From Actinomadura sp. HBU206391 (GTDB lineage: Bacteria; Actinomycetota; Actinomycetes; Streptosporangiales; Streptosporangiaceae), in contig NZ_JABVEB010000046.1 of the NCBI RefSeq assembly GCF_014323665.1, positions 1-40,697 on the forward strand: a stretch of DNA of 40,697 nt, written 5' to 3'. The notes under the pieces were generated by a model, which saw only the letters and a list, made by a program, of their open reading frames with translations, made no database searches and was not told where the DNA came from. Position 1 is the stretch's first letter. Each line of letters begins with the position of its first letter. The position numbers and the translations under genes are program-made. Of this stretch, positions 22,879 to 30,648 are shown in pieces.

Positions 22879-22953
22879 CCCCGCCGTGATCATGCAGTTA
22901 TTCGCCCTGGTTCGCCCGCCACCGGCGCGTACAACTGCATGATCACGGCGGGG
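22879..22953. repeat. Perfect 21-bp inverted repeat
   Basis: The arm at 22879–22899 (CCCCGCCGTGATCATGCAGTT, one base longer than the rest of this description uses) has its exact complement at 22933–22953, separated by 33 bases. The central TGATCATGCA is not a usual terminator stem and no U-tract follows. It may be a dispersed palindromic (REP-like or MITE-like) element, or a bidirectional terminator for the genes on either side. Confidence 0.6.
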
Positions 22954-23094
22954 GATGTGATCTCTGGCGGGTTCGGGTGTCAGATATCGGCGGCGGAATT
23001 ACCGCGCCATCACTCGCCGGTCAAATCCATCGCCACGCCGACAATCTAGTCGTACAGCCGCCGAAGGGCGTGCCAGCGATCTTGCATGGCGATG

Positions 23095-23550
23095 TCAGTT
23101 CGGTGGTGTGACGGTGACGGTGACCGATGCGCCGTCGGAGCCGACCTGGTCGGACTCGCCTTCGGCGTCGAAGACCTTGTCGAGGGTGACCCGGTAACCA
23201 TTGGCCAGCCTCTTGCTGAACCCGGCCCTGCCGCTCACCGTCCAGTCGGCCTTCTCGGGGACTTCGGGGCCGGCCAGCACGGCGACGATGCCTCTGCCGT
23301 TCGCGGCGGCCATGACTCCAAGCCGTAGCCCACCGACGTACCCGGTGGTGCCTCGTTCGATGTTCACGGTCTGCTTCTGGGGTCTGCCGGTCGGCACCGG
23401 CTGTGCGGTGCGCAAAGGCCGACGAGCGCTCTCCACAGCCGATCCCCCCTCCCTGCCCTCATCGGAGTCACCGCAAGCGGTGGCCATCGGCAGGACCAGC
23501 GCGGAGACCACGACGATCACACGCGTGAAGCGAAGACCGCAGCCGAACAT
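23095..23550 (-). CDS. Lipoprotein, possible inhibitor or immunity protein for the calpain-like protease
   Basis: The 151-residue product has a lipoprotein signal peptide: basic start, hydrophobic stretch (VIVVVSALVLPM) and lipobox ATAC with Cys near residue 26, followed by a polar, acidic tail. The mature part is beta-rich with GYVGGLRLGVMAAANGRGIV and ends SVTVTVTPPN; no named family. ATG at 23550 has a strong GAGGGAGG upstream, only 14 bases after the protease stop, so the pair is an operon. A membrane-anchored protein on the outer face, coupled to a secreted protease, could be its inhibitor or immunity factor. That is inference. Confidence 0.75.
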   Translation of the reverse strand: MFGCGLRFTRVIVVVSALVLPMATACGDSDEGREGGSAVESARRPLRTAQPVPTGRPQKQTVNIERGTTGYVGGLRLGVMAAANGRGIVAVLAGPEVPEKADWTVSGRAGFSKRLANGYRVTLDKVFDAEGESDQVGSDGASVTVTVTPPN

Positions 23551-23564
23551 GAGACCATCCTCCC

Positions 23565-24953
23565 TCAGCGGACCGGGTTCGTTGCCACCCTGGCGAAGAA
23601 CCAGTTGAACTCCTCCATGGTGAAGGCGACCACCGCATTGGGGCCGCCCCATGGGTTCCGCACGAACACCGTGCCGTCTTGGGCGGTGCCGACGACGGTG
23701 TAGCTGTGGGCAGCGACCACGCGGGGGTCGTAAGCCTGGTATCCCGCTATGTCCTTCGCCGCCCTGGTGTCGGCCGTGACGGCGAGGCCGTTGTCAAGCC
23801 AACCCCTGAGTTCAGATGCGCTGATCTGGCCGGCTTGATAGGTGGTGCTGGGTCGTCCGGTGAGGGTCTTCATGGCCTCACTGGGGAAACCTCTGGAAAT
23901 TTCCTCGTACCCGCCTTCTTTCGTTATCTTCAGGCCGTTGCCGATCTCTCTTGGGCCACCCTTTTCGGCGTATGCCTTCTCCAGGACCAAAGGCCACAGA
24001 ACCGGCGGTTGGCCTGAGTTCGCGTAGGCAAGGCTGCCGTCCTTCTTGACCGGGAAGAACGGCGTGATGGTGACCTTCTCCCCGTCCGCGAATCTGACGG
24101 TGTACGTCCCGTTGGGGTTCTGAGTGATCATCTCCTTGATGAGCTCGGCCCCTTCTTCGGTGTCCGCCAGGGCGCCCAGGCTCGCCATCCACCAGCAATC
24201 ATCAAGGCTCCCTTGGGTGACGTCGGTCAAGGCCGGCACGCCGCGCTGGTTGAACAGTGTCGCGTCCTTGACATAGCCGTAGTCGACGGCGACATCTTTG
24301 GTTCCCCGATACTCGTCCACGTCGTCGAAATCCGGTTCGATCGAGTCCGGGGCGATGTCCTCGAGCCGGTGGAGCAGGTACAGATCGGCGCGCTGCCTGA
24401 GGATGTACCGCGCTACCGATGGGATCGCGAGCAACTCCCTGATCTCCTCCTCGGTGAGCTCGTCGAACAGGGCGTTGAGCTCGCCGGGTGACATCTCCGC
24501 GAGAACCTCCGCGGGGGGCCTAGTGGTTCCCCAGGTCCAGGGCTTGAAAAGGGAGTAATCATCGTGCATGTGGTCGCGGATCTCATCGGCGGCGTCCTTG
24601 GCGCGCTCGACCTCCTGCTCGGTGGGAGGGGGCGGCGCCTTGAACGGGTCGGTGCCCCTGCCGCCCCATTCTTCGGCGGTCGGCACCAAGTCTTCGGTGT
24701 GCATCGCCGCACCGGTGCCGACCTTCGCGTCACGTCGGTTCTGCGCACCGTCGCTCTGGCAGGTCCCGTTCGCGTACACCCTGCAGACCGCGGTCTCGAT
24801 ACCACCGGCGACGGTGGCGCCGACGCCGCTGACGATTGCCACCGCGGCGATGGACGCGATGAGAAAGATGACGGCGATGTATTCGACGGGGCCCGATCCG
24901 GTTTCGCCGCCCCGGTGACACGCGCGTGCCGGCCGCGAAGGGCTGGCCGTCAT
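23565..24953 (-). CDS. Secreted calpain-family (C2) cysteine protease with pilin-like N-terminal anchor
   Basis: The product is 462 residues from ATG 24953 (AGAGGTG upstream; GTG 24962 is alternative). The N-terminus has a class III-like signal (GSGPVEYIAVIF) with one hydrophobic segment and then TAVCRVYANGTC, close to the motif in the Hint toxin. A linker and helical region (about 85–215) are followed by the calpain core. Cys253 is in QGSLDDCWWMASLGALA, His416 in AAHSYTVVG and Asn433 in VRNPWGG, giving a complete catalytic triad in the correct order. No calcium-binding domain is visible. A lipoprotein gene follows at once. It is a likely extracellular effector. Confidence 0.88.
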   Translation of the reverse strand: MTASPSRPARACHRGGETGSGPVEYIAVIFLIASIAAVAIVSGVGATVAGGIETAVCRVYANGTCQSDGAQNRRDAKVGTGAAMHTEDLVPTAEEWGGRGTDPFKAPPPPTEQEVERAKDAADEIRDHMHDDYSLFKPWTWGTTRPPAEVLAEMSPGELNALFDELTEEEIRELLAIPSVARYILRQRADLYLLHRLEDIAPDSIEPDFDDVDEYRGTKDVAVDYGYVKDATLFNQRGVPALTDVTQGSLDDCWWMASLGALADTEEGAELIKEMITQNPNGTYTVRFADGEKVTITPFFPVKKDGSLAYANSGQPPVLWPLVLEKAYAEKGGPREIGNGLKITKEGGYEEISRGFPSEAMKTLTGRPSTTYQAGQISASELRGWLDNGLAVTADTRAAKDIAGYQAYDPRVVAAHSYTVVGTAQDGTVFVRNPWGGPNAVVAFTMEEFNWFFARVATNPVR

Positions 24954-25215
24954 ACGAGTCACCTCTGCTGATGCCGGTGGGGGATGTGTTCAGAGGGAGA
25001 AAACTACGGTGACCCCGGCCAGGCGACGAGGGCCCCGGGGCCTATTCTCACGAGATCGCCTGGGCCCGTAGGCACCCATGCGATGGCATGCCGAGGGGCA
25101 GGCCACCGATGCCCGAAGGGCGCGATTCCGGCCTCTCCGTCGTGGTGCGACGGCCGTTTCCGGACTGATGATTCGGCGGCACGCGGTGTCAGCGCGTGGT
25201 GATATTCATGGGCGT

Positions 25216-25705
25216 ATGGATGCCGATCACGCTCAACCCGCTGACCTCGACGCTCTTCGCGCGGTCTTCGATACCGACTCGTGCGAACCGCCTCTGGGTT
25301 GGGACGCGGTGCATGCCTTCGAGGCCGAGCACGGCATCGTGCTCCCCGAGCCCTATCGGAGCTTTGTCGCGTAGATCTGCAACGGATCCTCGTCGGGGCC
25401 GGCGGACTACGGGCTCATACCGCTGGCCGACCTGCCAGACGACTGGGGAGACTCCCGTCCTGAGCGCGTGTTGGCTCAGCCCTTTCCCTTGACCAAGGCG
25501 TGGCTGTGGGAGGGAGACGACGACCCGCGGCCGCAAGAGGAGGTCGACGCGGCCCTTGACCAAGTCTTCGATCACGGCTCGATCGTTCTGCGGCGAAGGC
25601 GCCGTTCCCTTCGGCGCCGAGTTCGGCTTCACCACCGCCGATCCCGGATTCGCCGGGTGGGTCGAGCACTGGGCCGCCCACAAGCCCTGGTACGACGTCG
25701 CATGA
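25216..25705 (+). pseudogene. SMI1/KNR4-family protein, disrupted by a stop and a frameshift
   Basis: SMI1/KNR4 proteins are common immunity proteins in toxin systems. Translation from ATG 25216 gives MDADHAQPADLDALRAVF...GWDAVHAFEAEHGIVLPEPYRSFVA, then TAG at 25372–25374 where the family has Glu (E-x-x-NGGxGP). After it the frame continues ICNGSSSGPADYGLIPLADL and ...DQVFDHGSIVL. A single-base frame change near 25590 leads to GEGAVPFGAEFGFTTADPG and ends HWAAHKPWYDVA. Both lesions are needed to explain it, so it is a dead gene. It follows the calpain-lipoprotein pair on the opposite strand. Confidence 0.75.
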
Positions 25706-26116
25706 CGTGAAGCGCCGTGGATCACCTCGACTTCGCGGCGCCCACATCGACCGGGCAGCGGAACTCCCGACAACGAACGACTCTTCTTGGTCAACCGGCC
25801 GTTCTCGGGAGTTCCGCCTCCAAGAGGGATTGGCCCGGTTTCTCTCGCCCATATCCGCGCGATCGACTTATGACGAGAATCCCGTGCCGCACTGCCGGAA
25901 CTCTGCCGTCGTGCCGTGAAGCGCTGCGCTCTGACTGCCATGGCGCTGCCTTTCGCTGCCATGAGATTTGCGCACGTGTTGTACGGCCACTCACTCGGGC
26001 CGATACGACCGGCCCAAGACGCCGGCAGCGCCGCCGGATGGCCCCGGCAACCTCACGCACCGCGAGGACGCAACGCGCAATCCGCTCACCATTCGTGACG
26101 TCGGTGTACCCCCGGG
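25706..26116. other. Intergenic stretch with one strong inverted repeat
   Basis: About 410 bases with no convincing gene. The only structure seen is a perfect 12-bp inverted repeat, CGGAACTCCCGA (25759–25770) and TCGGGAGTTCCG (25805–25816), with a 34-base loop. It may be a terminator for the dead SMI1 gene or a small mobile-element end. Confidence 0.5.
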
Positions 26117-26577
26117 CTACCGCTGCAGGTAAGGGTCGGACGAGCCGTATGGATCCGCATCTCCCTGGTCCAGCCGCACAACCCACGTGCGGGCCGCCTT
26201 GTCGCGCAGGGCCTGCTTGTCCGAATCCCAAAGGATCCATGCGGAGTCGACAATCCCACCGATTCCAAGGGTGGGGACCGAGAGAAGGCCTGAGAACACG
26301 ATTCTCCAGGCCGCCGTGCTCAAACCGATCTCCTCGAAGTTCACGCTCATCACCTTGATGCCCAAGAAGCGTTGCCGAGGGTCTGACCTCCGAAGCCGTG
26401 CTGAATCGTGTAGTAGAGGAAGTAGGCCACGCTGAACACCACAACCGCCGATGTGGGGCTATAGATGGCACCGGTCCTGATCAGCAGCCAGTTCAGGCCT
26501 CCCAGGACGGCACCATCGATAATCGCTGCCACGAGGCGGCTTGCACCGCCTGCGAGCTCAACCTGCGATTTCGTCAT
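26117..26577 (-). pseudogene. RDD-family membrane protein with a one-base frameshift
   Basis: From ATG 26577 the frame reads MTKSQVELAGGASRLVAAII, then DGAVLGGLNWLL, YFLYYTIQHGFGGQTLGN, which is the RDD domain start with the first two membrane spans. At about 26371 the family needs GQTLGKRFLGIKV, but the DNA reads GGCAACGC, one base short, and this frame stops soon after. The next frame continues MGIKVMSVNFEEIGLS, GIGGIVDSAWILWDSDKQ, ALRDKAARTWVV, completing the domain. A single deletion (or a sequence error) is therefore the only lesion. RDD proteins are small membrane proteins of mostly unknown or cation-transport function. Confidence 0.7.
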
Positions 26578-26664
26578 GCCGGACGAGTGTACAGATTGCT
26601 GAGCTTTTTTATGTTCAGTCGCCTTTGACGTGAAAGTGGCGCTCTTCGCCGGCAATGGCCGTCG

Positions 26665-26937
26665 TACGTCGCCTCCAGAACCCTTAAGGATGCCGAGTGG
26701 AATGCCACGATCATCGAGGGTGACGTCACCAAGGAGATCGCGAGGCTGAAGGAGCTTCCCGGTCGGAACATCCTGAAGTACAGGACCGGCGAACTCGACC
26801 GGACACTCCTGGAGCACCAACTGGTGGATGAGTACCACTTCTGGATGTTCCCCGTCGCCGCCGGAGGCGGCCAGCGGCTCTTCGATGGGATTGCCACGAC
26901 GCATCTCAGGCTCGTGAGGTCCACGTCGTTCGCTTAA
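26665..26937 (+). pseudogene. C-terminal fragment of a dihydrofolate-reductase-family (RibD-like) protein
   Basis: A plus-strand frame without a start reads YVASRTLKDAEWNATII, IARLKELPGRNIL, LDRTLLEHQLVDEYHFWMFP, VAAGGGQRLFDGIATTHLRL, ending at TAA 26935–26937. This is the C-terminal half of the bacterial DHFR-like fold (usual form LVDEYRLWVFPVVLGSGKRLF). The N-terminal substrate-binding half (about 90 residues) is missing. The segment KYRTGELDR in place of a glycine-rich nucleotide loop also suggests decay. Two intact relatives occur at 33.2 and 37.5 kb. Confidence 0.65.
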
Positions 26938-26961
26938 GGGGCGGTGCCTACCCAGGGCGTT

Positions 26962-27615
26962 TCACGAAGGTCGTCCTCGCGGTGCGAGCTCTTCGAGATC
27001 GTCGATGGCGCCGGACATGATCACCCGGAGATGCTCGGTGATGTGCTCGACCGGCCAGTCCCACCAGGCCAGCTCCAGAAGGCGGGCGATGTCGTCCTCG
27101 TTGTAGCGGGTGCGGATCAGTCCGGCCGGGTTGCCGCCGACGATTCCGTAGTCGGGGACGTCCTCGACGACCACGGCACCGGAGGCGATGATCGCGCCGT
27201 GTCCGATGCGTACGCCCGGCATCACCATCGTGTTGTAGCCGAACCACACGTCATTGCCGACGATGGTGTCGCCTCGGCTGGGCAGGTCGGTGAGCAGGTC
27301 GAAGTGTTCGGCCCAGGATCCGCCCAAGATGGGGAAGGGAAAGGTGGAGGGGCCGTCCATGCGGTGGTTGGCGCCGTTCATGATGAACCGGACCCCGGTG
27401 CCCAGCGCGCAGAACTTGCCGATGACCAGCTTCTCCGGCCCGTAGTGGTAGAGCACGTTGCGGGTCTCGAACGCGGTCGGCTCGTCGGGGTCGTCGTAGT
27501 AGGAGTACTCCCCGACCTCGATGAGTTCGGAGGTCACCAGCGGCTTCAGCAGCACCACACGCGGCTGGTCGGGAAACGGGTGAAGGGCCGTAGGGTCAGC
27601 GGGCAACCGGGTCAT
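26962..27615 (-). CDS. Vat/CatB-like xenobiotic O-acetyltransferase
   Basis: Acetyl-CoA-dependent enzyme of the left-handed beta-helix family that includes streptogramin A acetyltransferases (Vat) and CatB. The 217-residue product follows the Vat plan closely: ELIEVGEYSYYDDPDEPTAF, LVIGKFCALGTGVRFIMNGA with catalytic His in GANHRMDGPST, DTIVGNDVWFGYNTMVMPGV, AIIASGAVVVEDVPDYGIVG, GNPAGLIRTRY and the C-terminal WWDWPVEHI. Length is also right (Vat is about 210–220). Whether it acts on streptogramins here is not known; many actinomycete relatives have other substrates. ATG 27615 lacks a strong ribosome binding site. No clear partner gene. Confidence 0.85.
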   Translation of the reverse strand: MTRLPADPTALHPFPDQPRVVLLKPLVTSELIEVGEYSYYDDPDEPTAFETRNVLYHYGPEKLVIGKFCALGTGVRFIMNGANHRMDGPSTFPFPILGGSWAEHFDLLTDLPSRGDTIVGNDVWFGYNTMVMPGVRIGHGAIIASGAVVVEDVPDYGIVGGNPAGLIRTRYNEDDIARLLELAWWDWPVEHITEHLRVIMSGAIDDLEELAPRGRPS

Positions 27616-27714
27616 GGCAGCGACTTTATGCCGGCCAGATCGACCTTGAACTCGCCACGTCAACGCGATAATGACACTCGTTCGCAACCCGGGCTGACCG
27701 CCCCGCCCCGCCGG

Positions 27715-28557
27715 CTACCGGTACAGATCGGCGTGGTCGACGGCCCACCGGGCGAACGTGCGGCCGGGATCGCCAGTGATCTTCTCCACCTCCGGAGAGA
27801 TCTCGGGCGTCGCGCCGACCGACGCCCGCAAGGCACTGAGAACGCCGTCGACGAACCGCGGCGGCCGGAACGGCGCGAAGAACTCCCGGGCTTCGGCCTC
27901 GGTCTGCTCCACCACGGTCAGTTCGCGCCCGATCGCGGCGCCGATGGCCGCCACCTGCTCGCGCAGGGTGATCCGCTCCGGCCCGGTGAGCACCGGCGCG
28001 GCGTTGTTCAGCCGGTCGGTGGTCAGCGCCACCACGGCGACATCGGCGATGTCCTTCTCGTGGATGGGCACCTGCACCGAGTCCGGGTAGGGCAGCGGGA
28101 CGGTGCCACTGTCCTTGATGGTGTCCCGCCAGACCGAGGCGTTGCTGGCGAACGTGTCCGGCCGCAGGAACGTGTACGTCAGCCCTGACGCGGCGAGACG
28201 CCTCTCGATCCCCCTGAGGTAGCCACCCCTGTTGAAGTCGTCCTCCGCGTCCTCCTCCTCCGCCGCCGAAGACGCCGACAGCAGCACCACGTGTTCGACC
28301 CCCGCCTCCGGCAGCACCGCGACCAGCGCGTCCGGGTCCTGCGTGCGCGGGTACAGGAACACCCGCTCCGCTCCCACCAAAGCCGCCCGCAGGCTCTCCG
28401 GCTCGGTCAGATCCGCCCGCGCCACCTCCACACCCGCCGGGAACACCGCCCCACCCGGATCCCGGCTGGTCACCCGCACCGGCACCCCGCGCTCCAGCAG
28501 CCCGGCCACCACATTGCCGCCCACATTCCCGGTCGCCCCAGTGATCACCACAGTCAT
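27715..28557 (-). CDS. NAD(P)-binding NmrA/atypical short-chain-dehydrogenase family protein
   Basis: The 280-residue product starts with the Rossmann dinucleotide motif in MTVVITGATGNVGGNVVAGL (GxxGxxG), then VRVTSRDPG and a run of strands and helices with VLLSASSA and LRPDTFASN. The usual catalytic YxxxK of classical dehydrogenases is not obvious, which places it with NmrA-like redox sensors or reductases acting on quinones and similar compounds. The start at ATG 28557 follows only a weak ribosome binding site (GGCTGTG). It is about 100 bases upstream of the acetyltransferase gene on the same strand, so they may be cotranscribed. Confidence 0.82.
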   Translation of the reverse strand: MTVVITGATGNVGGNVVAGLLERGVPVRVTSRDPGGAVFPAGVEVARADLTEPESLRAALVGAERVFLYPRTQDPDALVAVLPEAGVEHVVLLSASSAAEEEDAEDDFNRGGYLRGIERRLAASGLTYTFLRPDTFASNASVWRDTIKDSGTVPLPYPDSVQVPIHEKDIADVAVVALTTDRLNNAAPVLTGPERITLREQVAAIGAAIGRELTVVEQTEAEAREFFAPFRPPRFVDGVLSALRASVGATPEISPEVEKITGDPGRTFARWAVDHADLYR

Positions 28558-28801
28558 GTCACAGCCATACCGCGCCATCACCTTCACATCAAGCCCTCGC
28601 CCCGCGAGAAAGACCCGGGAGCCGTAACAGAGTGGTGCCATGGGCCGGCCGGAGCCGAGGCGTGCGATCGACGCGCCATCGAGCGCGCCCGAAGCAGTAC
28701 AGGGACCCGAGGAAGCAGCAGCGATGCCGCGCCATCGGCCGTTGCAGTATCCGAGCGAAACTCGTCTCAGCTGTGAGCCGAGTCTGCGATCACCAGATGG
28801 C

Positions 28802-29212
28802 TCAGCGCAGCTCCTGGATGCGGACCATGTTGCCCGCGGGGTCGCGGAAGGCGCAGTCGCGAACCCCGTACGGCTGCTCGGTCGGCTCCTGGACGACCTC
28901 GGCTCCGCCGGCCTCCACCTTCTCGAAGGTGCCGTTGAGGTCGGCGGTGGCCAGCAGGATCCAGCCGTAGGTGCCCTTGGCCATCATCTCGGCGATGGTG
29001 CGTCGCTCGTCGTCGGTGATCCCAGGGTCGGCGGCCGGCGGCGCCAGGAGGATGGACGTGCCGGGCTGGTCGGCGGGGCCGACCGTGATCCAGCGCATCT
29101 TGCCGCTTCCGACGTCGCCCCGGACCTCGAAGCCGAGAATGTCGCGGTAGAAGGCCAGGGAGGCGTCCGGATCGTCATGCGGAAGGGAGCTCGTGTGAAT
29201 GGTGATATCCAT
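28802..29212 (-). CDS. VOC (glyoxalase) family protein, operon with an AraC regulator
   Basis: A 136-residue VOC-fold protein: MDITIHTSSLPHDDPDASLA, FYRDILGFEVRGDVG in the first module and GWILLATADLNGTFEKVEAG, AFRDPAGNMVRIQEL in the second. Residues placed as metal ligands are consistent with the family, but the substrate is unknown. ATG at 29212 is 5 bases after the stop of an AraC-family regulator gene on the same strand, so the two are almost certainly cotranscribed and the regulator probably controls this enzyme. Confidence 0.85.
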   Translation of the reverse strand: MDITIHTSSLPHDDPDASLAFYRDILGFEVRGDVGSGKMRWITVGPADQPGTSILLAPPAADPGITDDERRTIAEMMAKGTYGWILLATADLNGTFEKVEAGGAEVVQEPTEQPYGVRDCAFRDPAGNMVRIQELR

Positions 29213-29217
29213 GACAA

Positions 29218-29682
29218 TCAGGCTAGTTGCGGCTCCACGGCTCGCGCTCCTCGGTGCCTGATCGGCCTGGTCACCTGCTTCGCCACACACGACGGAATCC
29301 CCGCCGTCGCCCGCGCCGCCTCGCGCCGGTAGGTGCTGGGCGCCACACCGACCAGCTCGGTGAAGCGGGTGCTGAAGGTGCCCAGCGACGAGCACCCGAC
29401 CGCGAAACAGACCTCGGTGACGCTGAGGTCGCCACGACGCAGCAGCGCCATCGCACGTTCAATGCGCCGTGTCATCAGATAGGCGTACGGCGACTCACCG
29501 TAGGCGAGCCGGAACTGACGGCTGAGGTGCCCGGCCGACATGTGCACTCCGCGGGCGAGCGCCTCGACGTCCAGCGGCTGCGCGTACTCCCGGTCGATCC
29601 GGTCGCGGACGCGGCGCAACCGCGCGAGGTCGCTCTGGCGCTGCGCCGCGGTGAGTGCGCGGCCCCACGAGGGGTGACACAA
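29218..29682 (-). CDS. AraC-family transcriptional regulator
   Basis: The 154-residue product has only the DNA-binding domain of AraC/XylS proteins, preceded by about 30 residues: two helix-turn-helix units in YAQPLDVEALARGVHMSAGHLSRQFR and LSVTEVCFAVGCSSLGTFST, RFTELVGVAPSTYRRE. It lacks a large ligand-binding half, a layout seen in short regulators near VOC genes. The start is most likely TTG 29682, since AGGAG lies 7 bases before it; the earlier TTG at 29700 has none. The VOC gene follows 5 bases after its stop. The site upstream has no obvious palindrome. Confidence 0.85.
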   Translation of the reverse strand: MCHPSWGRALTAAQRQSDLARLRRVRDRIDREYAQPLDVEALARGVHMSAGHLSRQFRLAYGESPYAYLMTRRIERAMALLRRGDLSVTEVCFAVGCSSLGTFSTRFTELVGVAPSTYRREAARATAGIPSCVAKQVTRPIRHRGARAVEPQLA

Positions 29683-29836
29683 GGGAGAACTCCTTTTCAA
29701 CGATGTCCGCGAGCAACTGGGTTACCCGCCGAGGTTGCCGCTGCGATGCGCAGCCCGGTGTCGTGGCCGAGCCCGCGGTCGGCAGAAGCCGGTGCGGGCG
29801 CGCCAGGCTGTGGTGCGGTCGTGCCGCGCACCCGGC

Positions 29837-30463
29837 TCAAAGCGATGCGGTCTCGGATGCGGTCTCCCACGCGAACCCGTCCGGGTCGGTGAAGGGCCCG
29901 GCCTCGCTGCCGAAAACGAGCCGGTGCGATCCGGTGCCGTCGGGAGAGACGCCCGCGTCCTTTGCAAGGGCCCGGCGCCCGTAGAGCGCCAGCTTGACGG
30001 GACTCGACGGAGTCGCGAACTCGACGTACTTGCGGCCGAAGCTCTTCGCCACGGCGAGGCCGCGGTCGATGTAGAACCGCTTGCTCGCGGCCACGTCCGC
30101 GGCCCCCAGCAGGAGCACGATCTCGTCGATCTGCCGGGTGGCCGGGCCGGTGTCCTTCTTCGCCGAGGTCGCGACCTTCCAGATCGTCCCGTCCGGGGCT
30201 CGTACGACCCCGCCGTAGCCCCAGAACGACTTCGCGACCGGCTTCAGAGGCGATGCGCCGGCGTCGAGGGCGGCGTCGATGAGGCCCTTGACGGTGGCGG
30301 GCTGGGACACCGTGAGCGACATCGTGAACCCGCGGAAGCCGGTCGTCGGTGCCTCCGAGGCCCGCAGGCGCACCTGAGTGCCCAAACCGAAGGCGGTGGA
30401 GTAGAAGCTGTTGGCGGCCGCGAGGTCGGCCACCTCGAGGGTGACGGATTCGAAGGAAGTCAT
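29837..30463 (-). CDS. Double-module VOC family protein
   Basis: The 208-residue product is longer than the single VOC proteins nearby and has two paired halves: MTSFESVTLEVADLAAANSF, GFTMSLTVSQPATVKGLIDA, FWGYGGVVRAPDGTIW in the first and IDEIVLLLGAADVAASKRFY, FTDPDGFAWETASE in the second. This is the size of VOC proteins that form both halves of the active site in one chain. Substrate unknown. It lies upstream of the AraC-VOC pair by about 155 bases on the same strand, with no clear operon link. Confidence 0.8.
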   Translation of the reverse strand: MTSFESVTLEVADLAAANSFYSTAFGLGTQVRLRASEAPTTGFRGFTMSLTVSQPATVKGLIDAALDAGASPLKPVAKSFWGYGGVVRAPDGTIWKVATSAKKDTGPATRQIDEIVLLLGAADVAASKRFYIDRGLAVAKSFGRKYVEFATPSSPVKLALYGRRALAKDAGVSPDGTGSHRLVFGSEAGPFTDPDGFAWETASETASL

Positions 30464-30648
30464 GACGATGAGGCTAGGCGCGGCTCCGCGACCTGCGCTT
30501 CTCGATTCCTGACCGGTCTGGGCGCTTACTCTCTGCCCCCGCCCTGCCCCGGAGAGACGCTCTACTCGCTAGCGGAGCGGCGCGGCAGGACCCTTTTGAC
30601 TGCGATACAGGCGTGCGGGCGGCCCGCACCGATCTCGCTGGTAACGGG

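Noticed and set aside
23565..24953. N-terminal pilin-like signal taken as a true pilin or TadE subunit
   Set aside because: The protein is far too long and has a complete calpain core, and no Tad genes are nearby in the window. It is better read as an anchor or export signal.
25706..26116. Open frames in the gap after the SMI1 pseudogene
   Set aside because: Arg/Ser/Pro-rich composition, no ribosome binding site and no similarity; the plus frame runs antisense into the RDD gene.
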